DNA of 28,742 nucleotides. It comes from a virus. The stretch lies in the IMG/VR virus record IMGVR_UViG_3300025466_000136, positions 1-28,742 of that record. One strand, given 5' to 3'. The translations under genes were made by a program, and so were the position numbers. Under the pieces are notes generated by a model that saw only the letters and a program-made list of their open reading frames with translations, did not search any database and was not told the origin of the DNA. This document shows, in pieces, positions 20,781 through 27,717 of the stretch (within the stretch, counting starts at the first letter, position 1; every line of letters starts with the position of its first letter).

Positions 20781-20819
20781 CCCCGCCGTCCTAGTTCGCT
20801 AGCACTGGCGGGGCTTTTC
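20781..20819 (+). terminator. Terminator with UUCG tetraloop
   Basis: An outer 7-bp stem (20781-20787 with 20807-20813), then an inner stem CTAG/CTAG closing a TTCG loop (20795-20798), then CTTTTCT. It ends the transcript of the small virion gene. Confidence 0.85.
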
Positions 20820-20831
20820 TAAGGATTATTG

Positions 20832-21140
20832 ATGGCACTTATTTCAGGTAAGTCAGTTAAGCAGGGGCCTAAGGGCGAACCCGCTAACCCAAAGCTATGG
20901 AACATGATTACAACTCAAGCTCGTTCTAAGTTCAGCACTTACCCTTCCCCCGCTGCAGCTCACTGGGTTCACGCCAGATATGAGCAGCTTGGTGGAAAGT
21001 TCGTACCATCTAAGAAAGACATTGACCCAAGGTTCAGGGATTACGCGCACGAAGAGCAAGAGAAAAAAGAAGAAACTGCTAAGAAAAAGGTTACTAAGCC
21101 AATCGGCAAAAACCTTATTCGCGGTGAGCATTTCAGATAA
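20832..21140 (+). CDS. DUF5872-like conserved phage protein
   Basis: A 102-aa basic protein from ATG 20832 (a TTG three bases before is less likely). NPKLWNMITTQARSKFSTYPSPAAAHWVHARYEQLGGKF fits a short domain common in phages (P-x-L-W ... F-x-x-YPS-x-x-A-x-x-W-x-x-x-x-Y-x-x-x-GG), related to DUF5872. A Lys/Glu-rich tail ends IGKNLIRGEHFR, similar to the C-terminus of the protein at 5518-5679. Adjacent to the portal gene; likely a head- or DNA-associated factor, function unknown. Confidence 0.7.
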   Translation: MALISGKSVKQGPKGEPANPKLWNMITTQARSKFSTYPSPAAAHWVHARYEQLGGKFVPSKKDIDPRFRDYAHEEQEKKEETAKKKVTKPIGKNLIRGEHFR

Positions 21141-21170
21141 ACCTTCTTTAAATCTATTTAGGTATTTTAA

Positions 21171-21179
21171 TGGTAAGAT
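21171..21179 (+). promoter_or_regulatory. Extended -10 promoter for portal
   Basis: TGGTAAGAT at 21171-21179 fits TGN plus TAAGAT. Start expected near 21186, giving a 22-base leader with AGAGGTG before the GTG at 21208. No -35 seen. Confidence 0.5.
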
Positions 21180-21207
21180 TAGCTTTCTATTTGAAAGAGG
21201 TGATTAG

Positions 21208-23925
21208 GTGAGCGGTATGGATTTCTCCCCACCGAGTTACCGCGCAGCATCCTCTGATTTAACCATCTCCATTTCTCCACTAGGACTAGTGGAATTGGCA
21301 GATGAAGAGTTTGAAGTACACGGTCCCCGCCTTAACCGTTACAGCCTTCAATGGGCTATGTACCTAGGCCACCACTACTCTTATCGTCGTCAAACAGGCG
21401 AAACCCAAATGATGCTCAACTATTACAGAGCATTCTCAGACTTTCTAATTAACTTTACATTCGGTAAGGGCGTTAACTTCCGTAGCCCTAAAGAGACCGA
21501 AGCTATTGTCCCAGACCTACTTGAGCGCGTATGGGAAGTAGATAACAATAAGGCTACTGTTCTATGGGAAATCGGACAACAAGGAACTGTCTCAGGCGAC
21601 TGCTTTATTAAAGTCGCTTACGAAGAGGCCTACGTAGACCCAGCTAGGCGTCAACACCCTGGACGAGTCCGCATCCTCCCTCTTAACTCTTCTTTCTGTT
21701 TCCCAGAGTTCCACCCCCATGACCGCGAACGTCTTGTGCGTTTTAAGCTCAAGTACAGATTTTGGGGTTGTGTAGACACTGAAACAGAAGCTCTAACACG
21801 CTCTGGGTGGAAGAGATATGATGAATTAGTTGATGGGGATGAAATTCTTACTCTTGACCCTAATACTGATGAAATCCAGTGGAAATCTGCTCTAATAAAT
21901 ATCTATGATTATTCAGGGCATATGGTTCAATGGTCTAATCACATCAATGCTGTCTCTACCCCTAATCATAGGTGGTTAGTCGAAAAACAAGTAGGTAGGA
22001 ATGACACCCTAGCTTATGAGAGACAAATCGCCCGTACAGAGATAGGAATAGATGGAGACCCAAGTATCTCGGACCTCCGAAATGGAAGTCGCATTATAGT
22101 AGGTGGTGGAACTCCACGGGCTTTTTCTACTACTAAAACGATAGAAGATGAAGTTGTAGAGACGTTAGCTTGGTACATATGTGAAGGAAATGACCATACA
22201 AACCAAAATGGATATCGTTCTGGGAGAATATCTCAAAGTTCTATAGTTTATCCAGAAAAGACAGAGCGTATCCGTACTCTTGCTAAATGGTGGAGGGATA
22301 CTAAAGGAGCCAGTTTCTCTGAGGGAGTTATTAAACCTCGCGGGGTTGTTGAATTTTATCTGGGTAAGGGTACTTTTGGAGTATTAGATACTTTGGCACC
22401 TAATAAAGAAATAACTCCAGAACTTATAACCAGTTTGACCGCAGAACAAGCATCTCTCTTTTATGAAACGCTATTAGATGCAGACGGTTGCAGAACCCAT
22501 GGAGATAAGAAAACTACCCGATGGACTCAATTAGATGCTGGTCGTAAGGATTCTTTCCAAATGCTGGCAGCTATGCTAGGTATTCGTTCTAATATCACAT
22601 CAGATAATGAAAAAGTACAGGTTTATAGTAAGAGACACATCCTCTCTGACTATACGTCAGCTAGTGCCCAAAGGGTATATTTAGAGGATGGAAAGATTTG
22701 GTGTCCTACAGTAGATGGTGGTATTTGGTTTGCCCGTAGAGAGGGGTCTACATATTGGACGGGTAATACATCACTAGAAGGCACACGTCAGGTGTTTACC
22801 TATACAGAAATCCTGACAGACGACGTAATTGAGGAATACATCAATGATGAGCTTATTGACTCCCGCCCTAATCCGCTCGGCACTATTCCTGTTATTCATA
22901 TTCCGAATGTTCGTATTAGTGGTAGCCCTTGGGGTCTCAGCGACTGCAACGACATTATTAACATTAATCGCGCTTATAATGAAACTGCCACTGATATTGC
23001 TGACATTGTTAACTATCACGCAGCGCCAGTTACGGTCATTATTGGAGCAAAGGCCTCACAACTAGAAAAGGGCGCCAACAAAGTATGGGGCGGACTTCCA
23101 AAAGACGCTCGCGTTGAGAACCTTGAAGGCGGAGCACAAGGACTAAAGGGAGCCATGGAGTTCATGGCTATGATGAAAAAGTCCATGCACGAGATGATTG
23201 GTGTTCCAGAGACTGCTCTTGGACAAGCACAACCTATCTCTAACACCTCAGGCGTTGCACTTTCTATTCAATTCCAGCCTTTGATGAACCGTTACCACCA
23301 GAAGATTATTCAGTACTCGCACGGACTAGAGCGTGTTAATGAGCTTATCCTCCTAAATCTTGCTCTAAAGGAACCTGAGACCTTTATTTGGGACCCTAAC
23401 TCAAGCACTACTCCGTTAAAGCAAGGTCAACTTGCACAGTTAGACGTTAACGACCCCCTTACTTTCCGTTCATATGTTCACTTCCCACAGCCACTCCCAC
23501 TAGACAAGCTGATTGCTCTTAACGAAATTCAATCTAAGTTGTCCCTTGGTCTTGAGTCTAAAGAGGGAGCGCTTCGCTCTCTTGGTGAAGAGTTCCCAGC
23601 AGAGAAGCTCACTGAAATTCGTCAAGAACTTCAAGATGATGCCCTTGCTGATGGCGCACTTAAACTTATTCAAACACAGATTGAGCAGGACATCCTGGCT
23701 CTTACAGGCGCACAGCCTGGTGCCGCTGGTGCTCCATCTACCCCAATGGGTGGTCCTGGAGCTCCTGGTGGAGATGTACCAATGACTCCTACTGAACCTG
23801 TCGTACTAGACGAGGCCACTATCGCCGCACAAATGGGTGACCAAGGCGTACGCGCCCGCCTCGTAACTGATGCTTACGGAACCAAACTCCCACAGAGAAG
23901 GGTCCCGCAAGACTACGAAAAATAA
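21208..23925 (+). CDS. Portal protein, interrupted by an intein
   Basis: The 905-aa precursor is the 12-fold head vertex protein through which DNA enters, about 572 aa after splicing. Extein marks: N-terminal YSLQWAMYLGHHYSY, NYYRAFSDFLINFTFGKG, a WEIGQQGTVSGDCFIKVAYE strand-helix, then after the intein IPVIHIPN, NINRAYNETATDIADIVNYHAAPV, IGVPETALGQAQPISNTSG, and a long C-terminal helix, all as in SPP1/HK97-type portals. The C-terminal 100 residues are Pro/Gly-rich. The intein occupies residues 188-520. GTG start with AGAGGTG upstream; ATG at 21217 is a possible alternative. Followed by the scaffold and capsid genes. Confidence 0.9.
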   Translation: MSGMDFSPPSYRAASSDLTISISPLGLVELADEEFEVHGPRLNRYSLQWAMYLGHHYSYRRQTGETQMMLNYYRAFSDFLINFTFGKGVNFRSPKETEAIVPDLLERVWEVDNNKATVLWEIGQQGTVSGDCFIKVAYEEAYVDPARRQHPGRVRILPLNSSFCFPEFHPHDRERLVRFKLKYRFWGCVDTETEALTRSGWKRYDELVDGDEILTLDPNTDEIQWKSALINIYDYSGHMVQWSNHINAVSTPNHRWLVEKQVGRNDTLAYERQIARTEIGIDGDPSISDLRNGSRIIVGGGTPRAFSTTKTIEDEVVETLAWYICEGNDHTNQNGYRSGRISQSSIVYPEKTERIRTLAKWWRDTKGASFSEGVIKPRGVVEFYLGKGTFGVLDTLAPNKEITPELITSLTAEQASLFYETLLDADGCRTHGDKKTTRWTQLDAGRKDSFQMLAAMLGIRSNITSDNEKVQVYSKRHILSDYTSASAQRVYLEDGKIWCPTVDGGIWFARREGSTYWTGNTSLEGTRQVFTYTEILTDDVIEEYINDELIDSRPNPLGTIPVIHIPNVRISGSPWGLSDCNDIININRAYNETATDIADIVNYHAAPVTVIIGAKASQLEKGANKVWGGLPKDARVENLEGGAQGLKGAMEFMAMMKKSMHEMIGVPETALGQAQPISNTSGVALSIQFQPLMNRYHQKIIQYSHGLERVNELILLNLALKEPETFIWDPNSSTTPLKQGQLAQLDVNDPLTFRSYVHFPQPLPLDKLIALNEIQSKLSLGLESKEGALRSLGEEFPAEKLTEIRQELQDDALADGALKLIQTQIEQDILALTGAQPGAAGAPSTPMGGPGAPGGDVPMTPTEPVVLDEATIAAQMGDQGVRARLVTDAYGTKLPQRRVPQDYEK
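21769..22767 (+). mobile_element. Intein with two LAGLIDADG motifs in portal
   Basis: 333 residues (188-520). Block A is CVDTETEALT (Cys188), block B TPNH (Thr251 to His254), homing helices ETLAWYICEGN (318-328) and LFYETLLDADG (417-427). The end reads IWCPTVDGG ... YWTGN, then +1 Thr521. The usual penultimate His is Gly519, as in a set of phage inteins ending TGN(S/T). Codon use is more A/T-ending than in the extein. Confidence 0.9.
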
Positions 23926-24008
23926 TGCTATTTAAGCAGACAATTTCGCAGTATAAAGAGAAAATAAAGATACTAATAAACGTTAGGTCATATGTGCTAC
24001 GAGCTTAG
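23925..24008 (+). CDS. Possible small peptide after portal (27 aa)
   Basis: A 27-codon frame starts in a TAATG overlap with the portal stop and encodes MLFKQTISQYKEKIKILINV, then a short tail. TAATG starts are typical of genes in this phage, but there is no other support, and the 125-base gap before the scaffold gene could simply be leader. A GAGC-TTAG-GCTC hairpin lies at 24001-24012. Confidence 0.25.
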   Translation: MLFKQTISQYKEKIKILINVRSYVLRA

Positions 24009-24050
24009 GCTCATTCGGAAAACGACCCCTAGGATGCAAAGGATATAAGT

Positions 24051-24848
24051 ATGTCAGATACTGCAAATGCAATGGCTAATGCTTTTGAAGCAGAAGCTGG
24101 TACAGCTCCAGTTGTAAATGTGTCGGGCGTTGACGCGCCTACTGTTAACACTACTGCTACGAATGCAGCTACTCCAAAGTTTTATACTGAGGAAGACTTA
24201 GCTCGTGTTCGTTCGCAAGAGAAGGACAAGCTTTACCCAGAAATCGAAAGATTGAAGGAACAAGTTAGCTCTCTTGCTAAGGAGAAGGAAGAAAAAGCCG
24301 CTCGTAAGGCAGCTCAAGCAGCAGAAGAAGCTGCAGAAGCTGAGGCTCAACAAAAGGCTAAATTGGAAAGTGACTTGGACGCCAAGGAACTTCTAAAGCT
24401 TAAAGAGCAAGAGTGGCAAGAGCAGTTGGCACGTGAGCGTTCGGAACGCGAAACGGCCTTCGCTCTTCTGGAGCGTGAACGAGAGTTCGCAAACTTGCAG
24501 AATTATAAGCAACAACTGCTTGACGCTGAAGGCGACAATGTTATGCCACAGCTTCTCAAGTATCTTCAGGGTAATACCCGTGAAGAGCTTGAAGCTAGCT
24601 TGGCAGATTTGAAGGCTCAGTCTGAAAGCATTTTGACAGATGCGCAAGCTGCTATCCAGCAGCAGCGTAAAGAGCAAGTTGGAACAAGGGCGACCTTGCC
24701 TCCTAACGGACCTCTCGAAACCAATATGGAGCAACGTCAGTTAACGCCGCAAGAAATTGCAGCAATGCCGCTAAACGAATACGCAAAGTACCGCGACAAG
24801 CTTCTAAGCCCTGCCGCTCGGAATCAATCCCGTGGTTTGTTCGGCTAA
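24051..24848 (+). CDS. Capsid scaffolding protein
   Basis: A 265-aa protein of typical scaffold build: a disordered N-terminus, a long acidic/basic coiled coil (about 45-160 with LARVRSQEKDKLYPEIERLKE and many Ala, Glu, Lys), a helical part, and a C-terminal LTPQEIAAMPLNEYAKYRDKLL motif like those that touch the capsid protein. It guides capsid assembly and leaves before or during packaging. Placed directly before the major capsid gene, as expected. AAAGGA ribosome site. No protease domain seen. Confidence 0.85.
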   Translation: MSDTANAMANAFEAEAGTAPVVNVSGVDAPTVNTTATNAATPKFYTEEDLARVRSQEKDKLYPEIERLKEQVSSLAKEKEEKAARKAAQAAEEAAEAEAQQKAKLESDLDAKELLKLKEQEWQEQLARERSERETAFALLEREREFANLQNYKQQLLDAEGDNVMPQLLKYLQGNTREELEASLADLKAQSESILTDAQAAIQQQRKEQVGTRATLPPNGPLETNMEQRQLTPQEIAAMPLNEYAKYRDKLLSPAARNQSRGLFG

Positions 24849-24886
24849 CCCACAACCTCAAAACTATTAACAAGGAGTCATAGCTA

Positions 24887-25957
24887 ATGGCATCAGGAAT
24901 TACAGGTACAGGTAACCTTGCCGCGTCACCTACAGCCTATTCAGGCACAAACACCCAGCTCACCCAAGCGATTCAGACAATCTGGTCCAAGGAAATCTTG
25001 TTCCAAGCAATGCCTATTCTTCGCTTTGAGCAATTCGCAGTTAAGAAGACAGAACTCGGCGTAGCCCCTGGTCTTCAGATTAACTTCATGCGTTACAACA
25101 ACCTCGGCTTTGCTTCACCGCTCGTCGAAGGTGTTCGTATGCAGACAAACGCACTTACAGCTCAACAGTTCTCAATCACAGTAACAGAGCATGGTTATGC
25201 TCTTGCTGTTTCTGAGCTTCTCTTGAACGCATCATTCGATGACGTTATGGCTTCAGCCTCACGTCTTCTTGGCCGTAACATGGCTATCTATCTTGACCAA
25301 CTCTCACGCGACACTCTCTACCAAGCATCTTCAACCATTTATGGTGAAGACCGTTCAGCGCTCACTGCTGTTAACAACTGGTACGCAGATGGAACAAAGG
25401 GTACATCTCGTGCGTCACTGACAGGTACTTACTACATGACTCCTCACACCGTCAAGGACGCTGTTGAGAGCCTAGCAACCAAGAACATCCCTCGCCTCGG
25501 TGAGACCTATGTATGTTTCGTTCACCCACACCAAAGCCGCAAGCTTCGTGACATGCCTGAATTCATTGAAGTCACAAAGTACGCTGCTCCAGGAAACTTC
25601 ATGCTCGGTGAAATCGGCCGTTTGTATGACTGCGTATTCATTGAGACCACTCAGGTTCTCAAGGTCGCTGGTGGAGCTGGTACTTCTTACACTGCTGATA
25701 CAGCTGTAGCTAACCCAACCATCACCCCTGGTGGAGGTTACACAACTCCAGCTACCCTCACAGGTAACGGAGCTAACGACCGCTACTCAGCTATCTTCAT
25801 TGGAGATAACGCATTCGGTCACGCAATCTCACTTCCAGTCGAACTCCGCGATGGCGGTATCTTGGACTTCGGTCGTGAGCACGCACTTGCTTGGTACTCA
25901 ATCTTCGGTCTTGGTCTTATCACTGACCAAAGCGTCATCATAGCCGAAACCAATTAG
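24887..25957 (+). CDS. Major capsid protein, N4-gp56 type HK97 fold
   Basis: A 356-aa protein. Residues 25-60 (QTIWSKEILFQAMPILRFEQFAVKKTELG) form the N-terminal arm and first strand. RLLGRNMAIYLDQLSRDTLY is the spine helix, ETYVCFVHPHQSRKLRDM and NFMLGEIGRLYDCVFIETTQV the P-domain/A-domain boundary, and DRYSAIFIGDNAFGHAI near the end is typical of N4-gp56-like capsid proteins. A Gly/Thr loop (263-293) probably sits on the capsid surface. Codon use strongly favours C-ending codons, as for a highly made protein. AAGGAG ribosome site. Confidence 0.9.
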   Translation: MASGITGTGNLAASPTAYSGTNTQLTQAIQTIWSKEILFQAMPILRFEQFAVKKTELGVAPGLQINFMRYNNLGFASPLVEGVRMQTNALTAQQFSITVTEHGYALAVSELLLNASFDDVMASASRLLGRNMAIYLDQLSRDTLYQASSTIYGEDRSALTAVNNWYADGTKGTSRASLTGTYYMTPHTVKDAVESLATKNIPRLGETYVCFVHPHQSRKLRDMPEFIEVTKYAAPGNFMLGEIGRLYDCVFIETTQVLKVAGGAGTSYTADTAVANPTITPGGGYTTPATLTGNGANDRYSAIFIGDNAFGHAISLPVELRDGGILDFGREHALAWYSIFGLGLITDQSVIIAETN

Positions 25958-25978
25958 CCTAAACAGTGGTGAGATTAT

Positions 25979-26003
25979 CCTAGTAGGCAAATGACCTACT
26001 AGG
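25979..26003 (+). other. Hairpin masking a ribosome site
   Basis: A perfect 9-bp inverted repeat, CCTAGTAGG (25979-25987) and CCTACTAGG (25995-26003), loop CAAATGA. The 3' arm covers half of the AGGAGG site (26001-26006) ahead of the ATG at 26017. It could also act as a transcription pause or weak terminator after the capsid gene. Confidence 0.6.
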
Positions 26004-26016
26004 AGGTCTTATTATT

Positions 26017-26061
26017 ATGGCAGTACAGCATGTTAAAAGTGAGTGCCCGAAAGGACCTTAA
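26017..26061 (+). CDS. Possible 14-aa peptide, coupled micro-ORF
   Basis: An ATG 10 bases after AGGAGG starts a 14-codon frame (MAVQHVKSECPKGP). A second frame of 27 codons (26030-26113, MLKVSARKDLKGRGK ... ) overlaps it one base out of phase. Either or both may be translated; the strong ribosome site is the main evidence. Confidence 0.3.
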   Translation: MAVQHVKSECPKGP

Positions 26062-26113
26062 AGGCCGCGGTAAAGTACTTACAGTCAGAAACCAACTAAT
26101 CACAACTAAATAG
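26030..26113 (+). CDS. Possible 27-aa basic peptide
   Basis: A 27-codon frame with a basic product (ARKDLKGRGKVLTVRNQLITTK) in the second phase to the micro-ORF at 26017. No own ribosome site. Reads like protein rather than random sequence, but this is weak evidence. A frameshift from the first frame is possible. Confidence 0.25.
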   Translation: MLKVSARKDLKGRGKVLTVRNQLITTK

Positions 26114-26120
26114 CTAGAAG

Positions 26121-26144
26121 GGCGGGGGCGTTGAACCCCCCGCC
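26121..26144 (+). terminator. GC-rich hairpin between capsid genes
   Basis: GGCGGGGG (26121-26128) pairs with CCCCCGCC (26137-26144), loop of eight bases. No T tract follows, so it may attenuate rather than end transcription, or stabilise the upstream mRNA. Confidence 0.5.
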
Positions 26145-26178
26145 TTATCCAACCGAGATACTAATTAGGAGAATACAA

Positions 26179-26544
26179 ATGGCTAAAGCAAAGCCCACTG
26201 ATGTAACGGGTCGTATGCGCGAAGAGCTAGCTGCTAAGAACATTGAAGCTACTCAAGAGGCAGCGAACAAGATGTCTATGGCAACAGCTCAAGCAAAGAT
26301 TGACCTTGAGACCAATGTTATTGACGCAACAGTTCCAGAGCGTCAAACCGTGATTGTAGATGAAGTAATCACAGTCGCTAATCCAGATGAGGATTACGTT
26401 GAAATCCGCGTTATTGAGGATGTTGAAAACATGACCTTAGGCGCAGGAAACACATACAGCTTTAAGGCAGGACAGCGTTACAAGGTAACCCGTCATGTTG
26501 CACAGCACCTGAAGGAAAAAGGTCGTCTAGCTGGAGTTATCTAA
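26179..26544 (+). CDS. Small capsid-neighbour protein
   Basis: A 121-aa protein from ATG 26179, chosen because AGGAG precedes it; the longer frame upstream has no ribosome site. A Lys/Ala/Glu-rich helical N-terminus (1-50) is followed by a beta domain ending NTYSFKAGQRYKVTRHVAQHLKEKGRL. The last part (F-x-x-G-x-x-x-x-V-x-x-x-V-A-x-H-L-x-x-x-G) is a pattern of small proteins that follow capsid genes in many phages. It may decorate heads or link head and connector; exact role unknown. A terminator follows. Confidence 0.7.
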   Translation: MAKAKPTDVTGRMREELAAKNIEATQEAANKMSMATAQAKIDLETNVIDATVPERQTVIVDEVITVANPDEDYVEIRVIEDVENMTLGAGNTYSFKAGQRYKVTRHVAQHLKEKGRLAGVI

Positions 26545-26563
26545 TAGATAACTAAAGAAGTGG

Positions 26564-26592
26564 GCGCCTCTTCGGGGGCGCTTCTTCGTTTG
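26564..26592 (+). terminator. Terminator with UUCG tetraloop
   Basis: GCGCCTC (26564-26570) pairs with GGGGCGC (26575-26581) around a TTCG loop, and an outer AAGAA/TTCTT pairing extends it. T-rich sequence follows. Confidence 0.8.
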
Positions 26593-26652
26593 TACAGACT
26601 TTTATTAAAAAATCCGACACCATTGGATATGTTGATGTGAGGAGTTTTCTTA

Positions 26653-27717
26653 GTGGCCACAGTAGTTGACCTAATCTCAAGAGTAAGACTTGAGCTTGGA
26701 GACCAAGCTTCACAGTTTTCTTACTCAGCGACGGGTGATGGCTCTACAACCACCTTCAGCTTAGGCTATAAGCCTGTTGACCCCACTACTCTATTAGTAA
26801 CTGTAGCCAACACAAACATACCTACCCCTGCTGGGTACACCCTTGAGCAGGATACTGGAGTAATCCATTTTGTTACACCCCCAGCCGCAGCCGCTTCTAT
26901 AGTGGTCAGTGGCATTCATTATCGTTATTTTACAGATGACGACATCACTATCTTTCTTAATACAGCCATTGTTGAGCATACTTTTAACCGCACAGACGTC
27001 TACGGCTCTCAGATAACCGTAGCCACCATCCCTTCTGTAGAGGAGTACCCAATCGCGGTACTTGCTATCGTGGATGCCCTTTGGGCTTTGGCAACCGACG
27101 CGGCGTTTGATATTAACATTACCGCCCCAGACGGCGTAGTTATCCCACGCTCACAACGGTTCTCTCAGCTCAGCATGCACATTGAAAAGCGCATGGAGAA
27201 CTACAAGATGCTCTGCGCCCAGCTTAACGTGGGTCTTTATCGTATTGAAATGGGTACGCTTATCCGCACCTCGCGTACAACTAACAAGTACATCCCTATC
27301 TACATGGGTCAAGAAGTTGATGACTCTCGCCAGCCAGAGCGCGTTTACATCAATAACAACCTCATGGGCCGCAATGCTCCCATTGCGTACTGCAACGTAC
27401 AAGACATTGTTCTATATCAAGGTGACTCATTCTATACAGAAATAGATTTCCCATTTGATATTACTGGACTCAACTTTAAAGCTCAGATTCGCACCTACCC
27501 TAACTCGCCATCTCTGTATGGAACCTTCACGATTACTGTACTCTCCACCAGCTCATCAGTTAGTAAGATTGGCCTTACCCTCACCAATTCAGATACTGCG
27601 TATATGCCTGTCCGTGCTTTCTGGGATTTGCAAGCAACATCCGCTACAAGCTCAACTTATGAGCAGACTTATGTGCGCGGACAAGTATTCACTATCCAGC
27701 AGGTGACCCTTGACTAG
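26653..27717 (+). CDS. Head-tail adaptor fused to BppU-like collar domain
   Basis: A 354-aa protein starting with GTG after GAGGAG. Residues 1-205 look like a head-tail connector: VVDLISRVRLELGD at the N-terminus, a beta insertion (22-90), then helices with EEYPIAVLAIVDALWALATDA and a long amphipathic helix (170-195). Residues 250-354 (VLYQGDSFYTEIDFPFDITGLNFKAQIR ... WDLQATS ... VRGQVFTIQQVTLD) match the N-terminal collar domain of BppU-type baseplate proteins. The fusion would let the connector ring carry a beta-sandwich for fibre attachment. The next gene is a fibre starting inside its stop. Confidence 0.7.
   Translation: MATVVDLISRVRLELGDQASQFSYSATGDGSTTTFSLGYKPVDPTTLLVTVANTNIPTPAGYTLEQDTGVIHFVTPPAAAASIVVSGIHYRYFTDDDITIFLNTAIVEHTFNRTDVYGSQITVATIPSVEEYPIAVLAIVDALWALATDAAFDINITAPDGVVIPRSQRFSQLSMHIEKRMENYKMLCAQLNVGLYRIEMGTLIRTSRTTNKYIPIYMGQEVDDSRQPERVYINNNLMGRNAPIAYCNVQDIVLYQGDSFYTEIDFPFDITGLNFKAQIRTYPNSPSLYGTFTITVLSTSSSVSKIGLTLTNSDTAYMPVRAFWDLQATSATSSTYEQTYVRGQVFTIQQVTLD

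Noticed and set aside
24001-24012. Hairpin GAGC-TTAG-GCTC as a terminator after portal
   Set aside because: The stem is only four base pairs and no T tract follows, so it is not counted as a terminator.
26131-26178. Longer N-terminus for the small capsid-neighbour protein
   Set aside because: The added codons (NPPPYPTEILIRR) cover the GC-rich hairpin and have no ribosome site, while AGGAG precedes the ATG at 26179.
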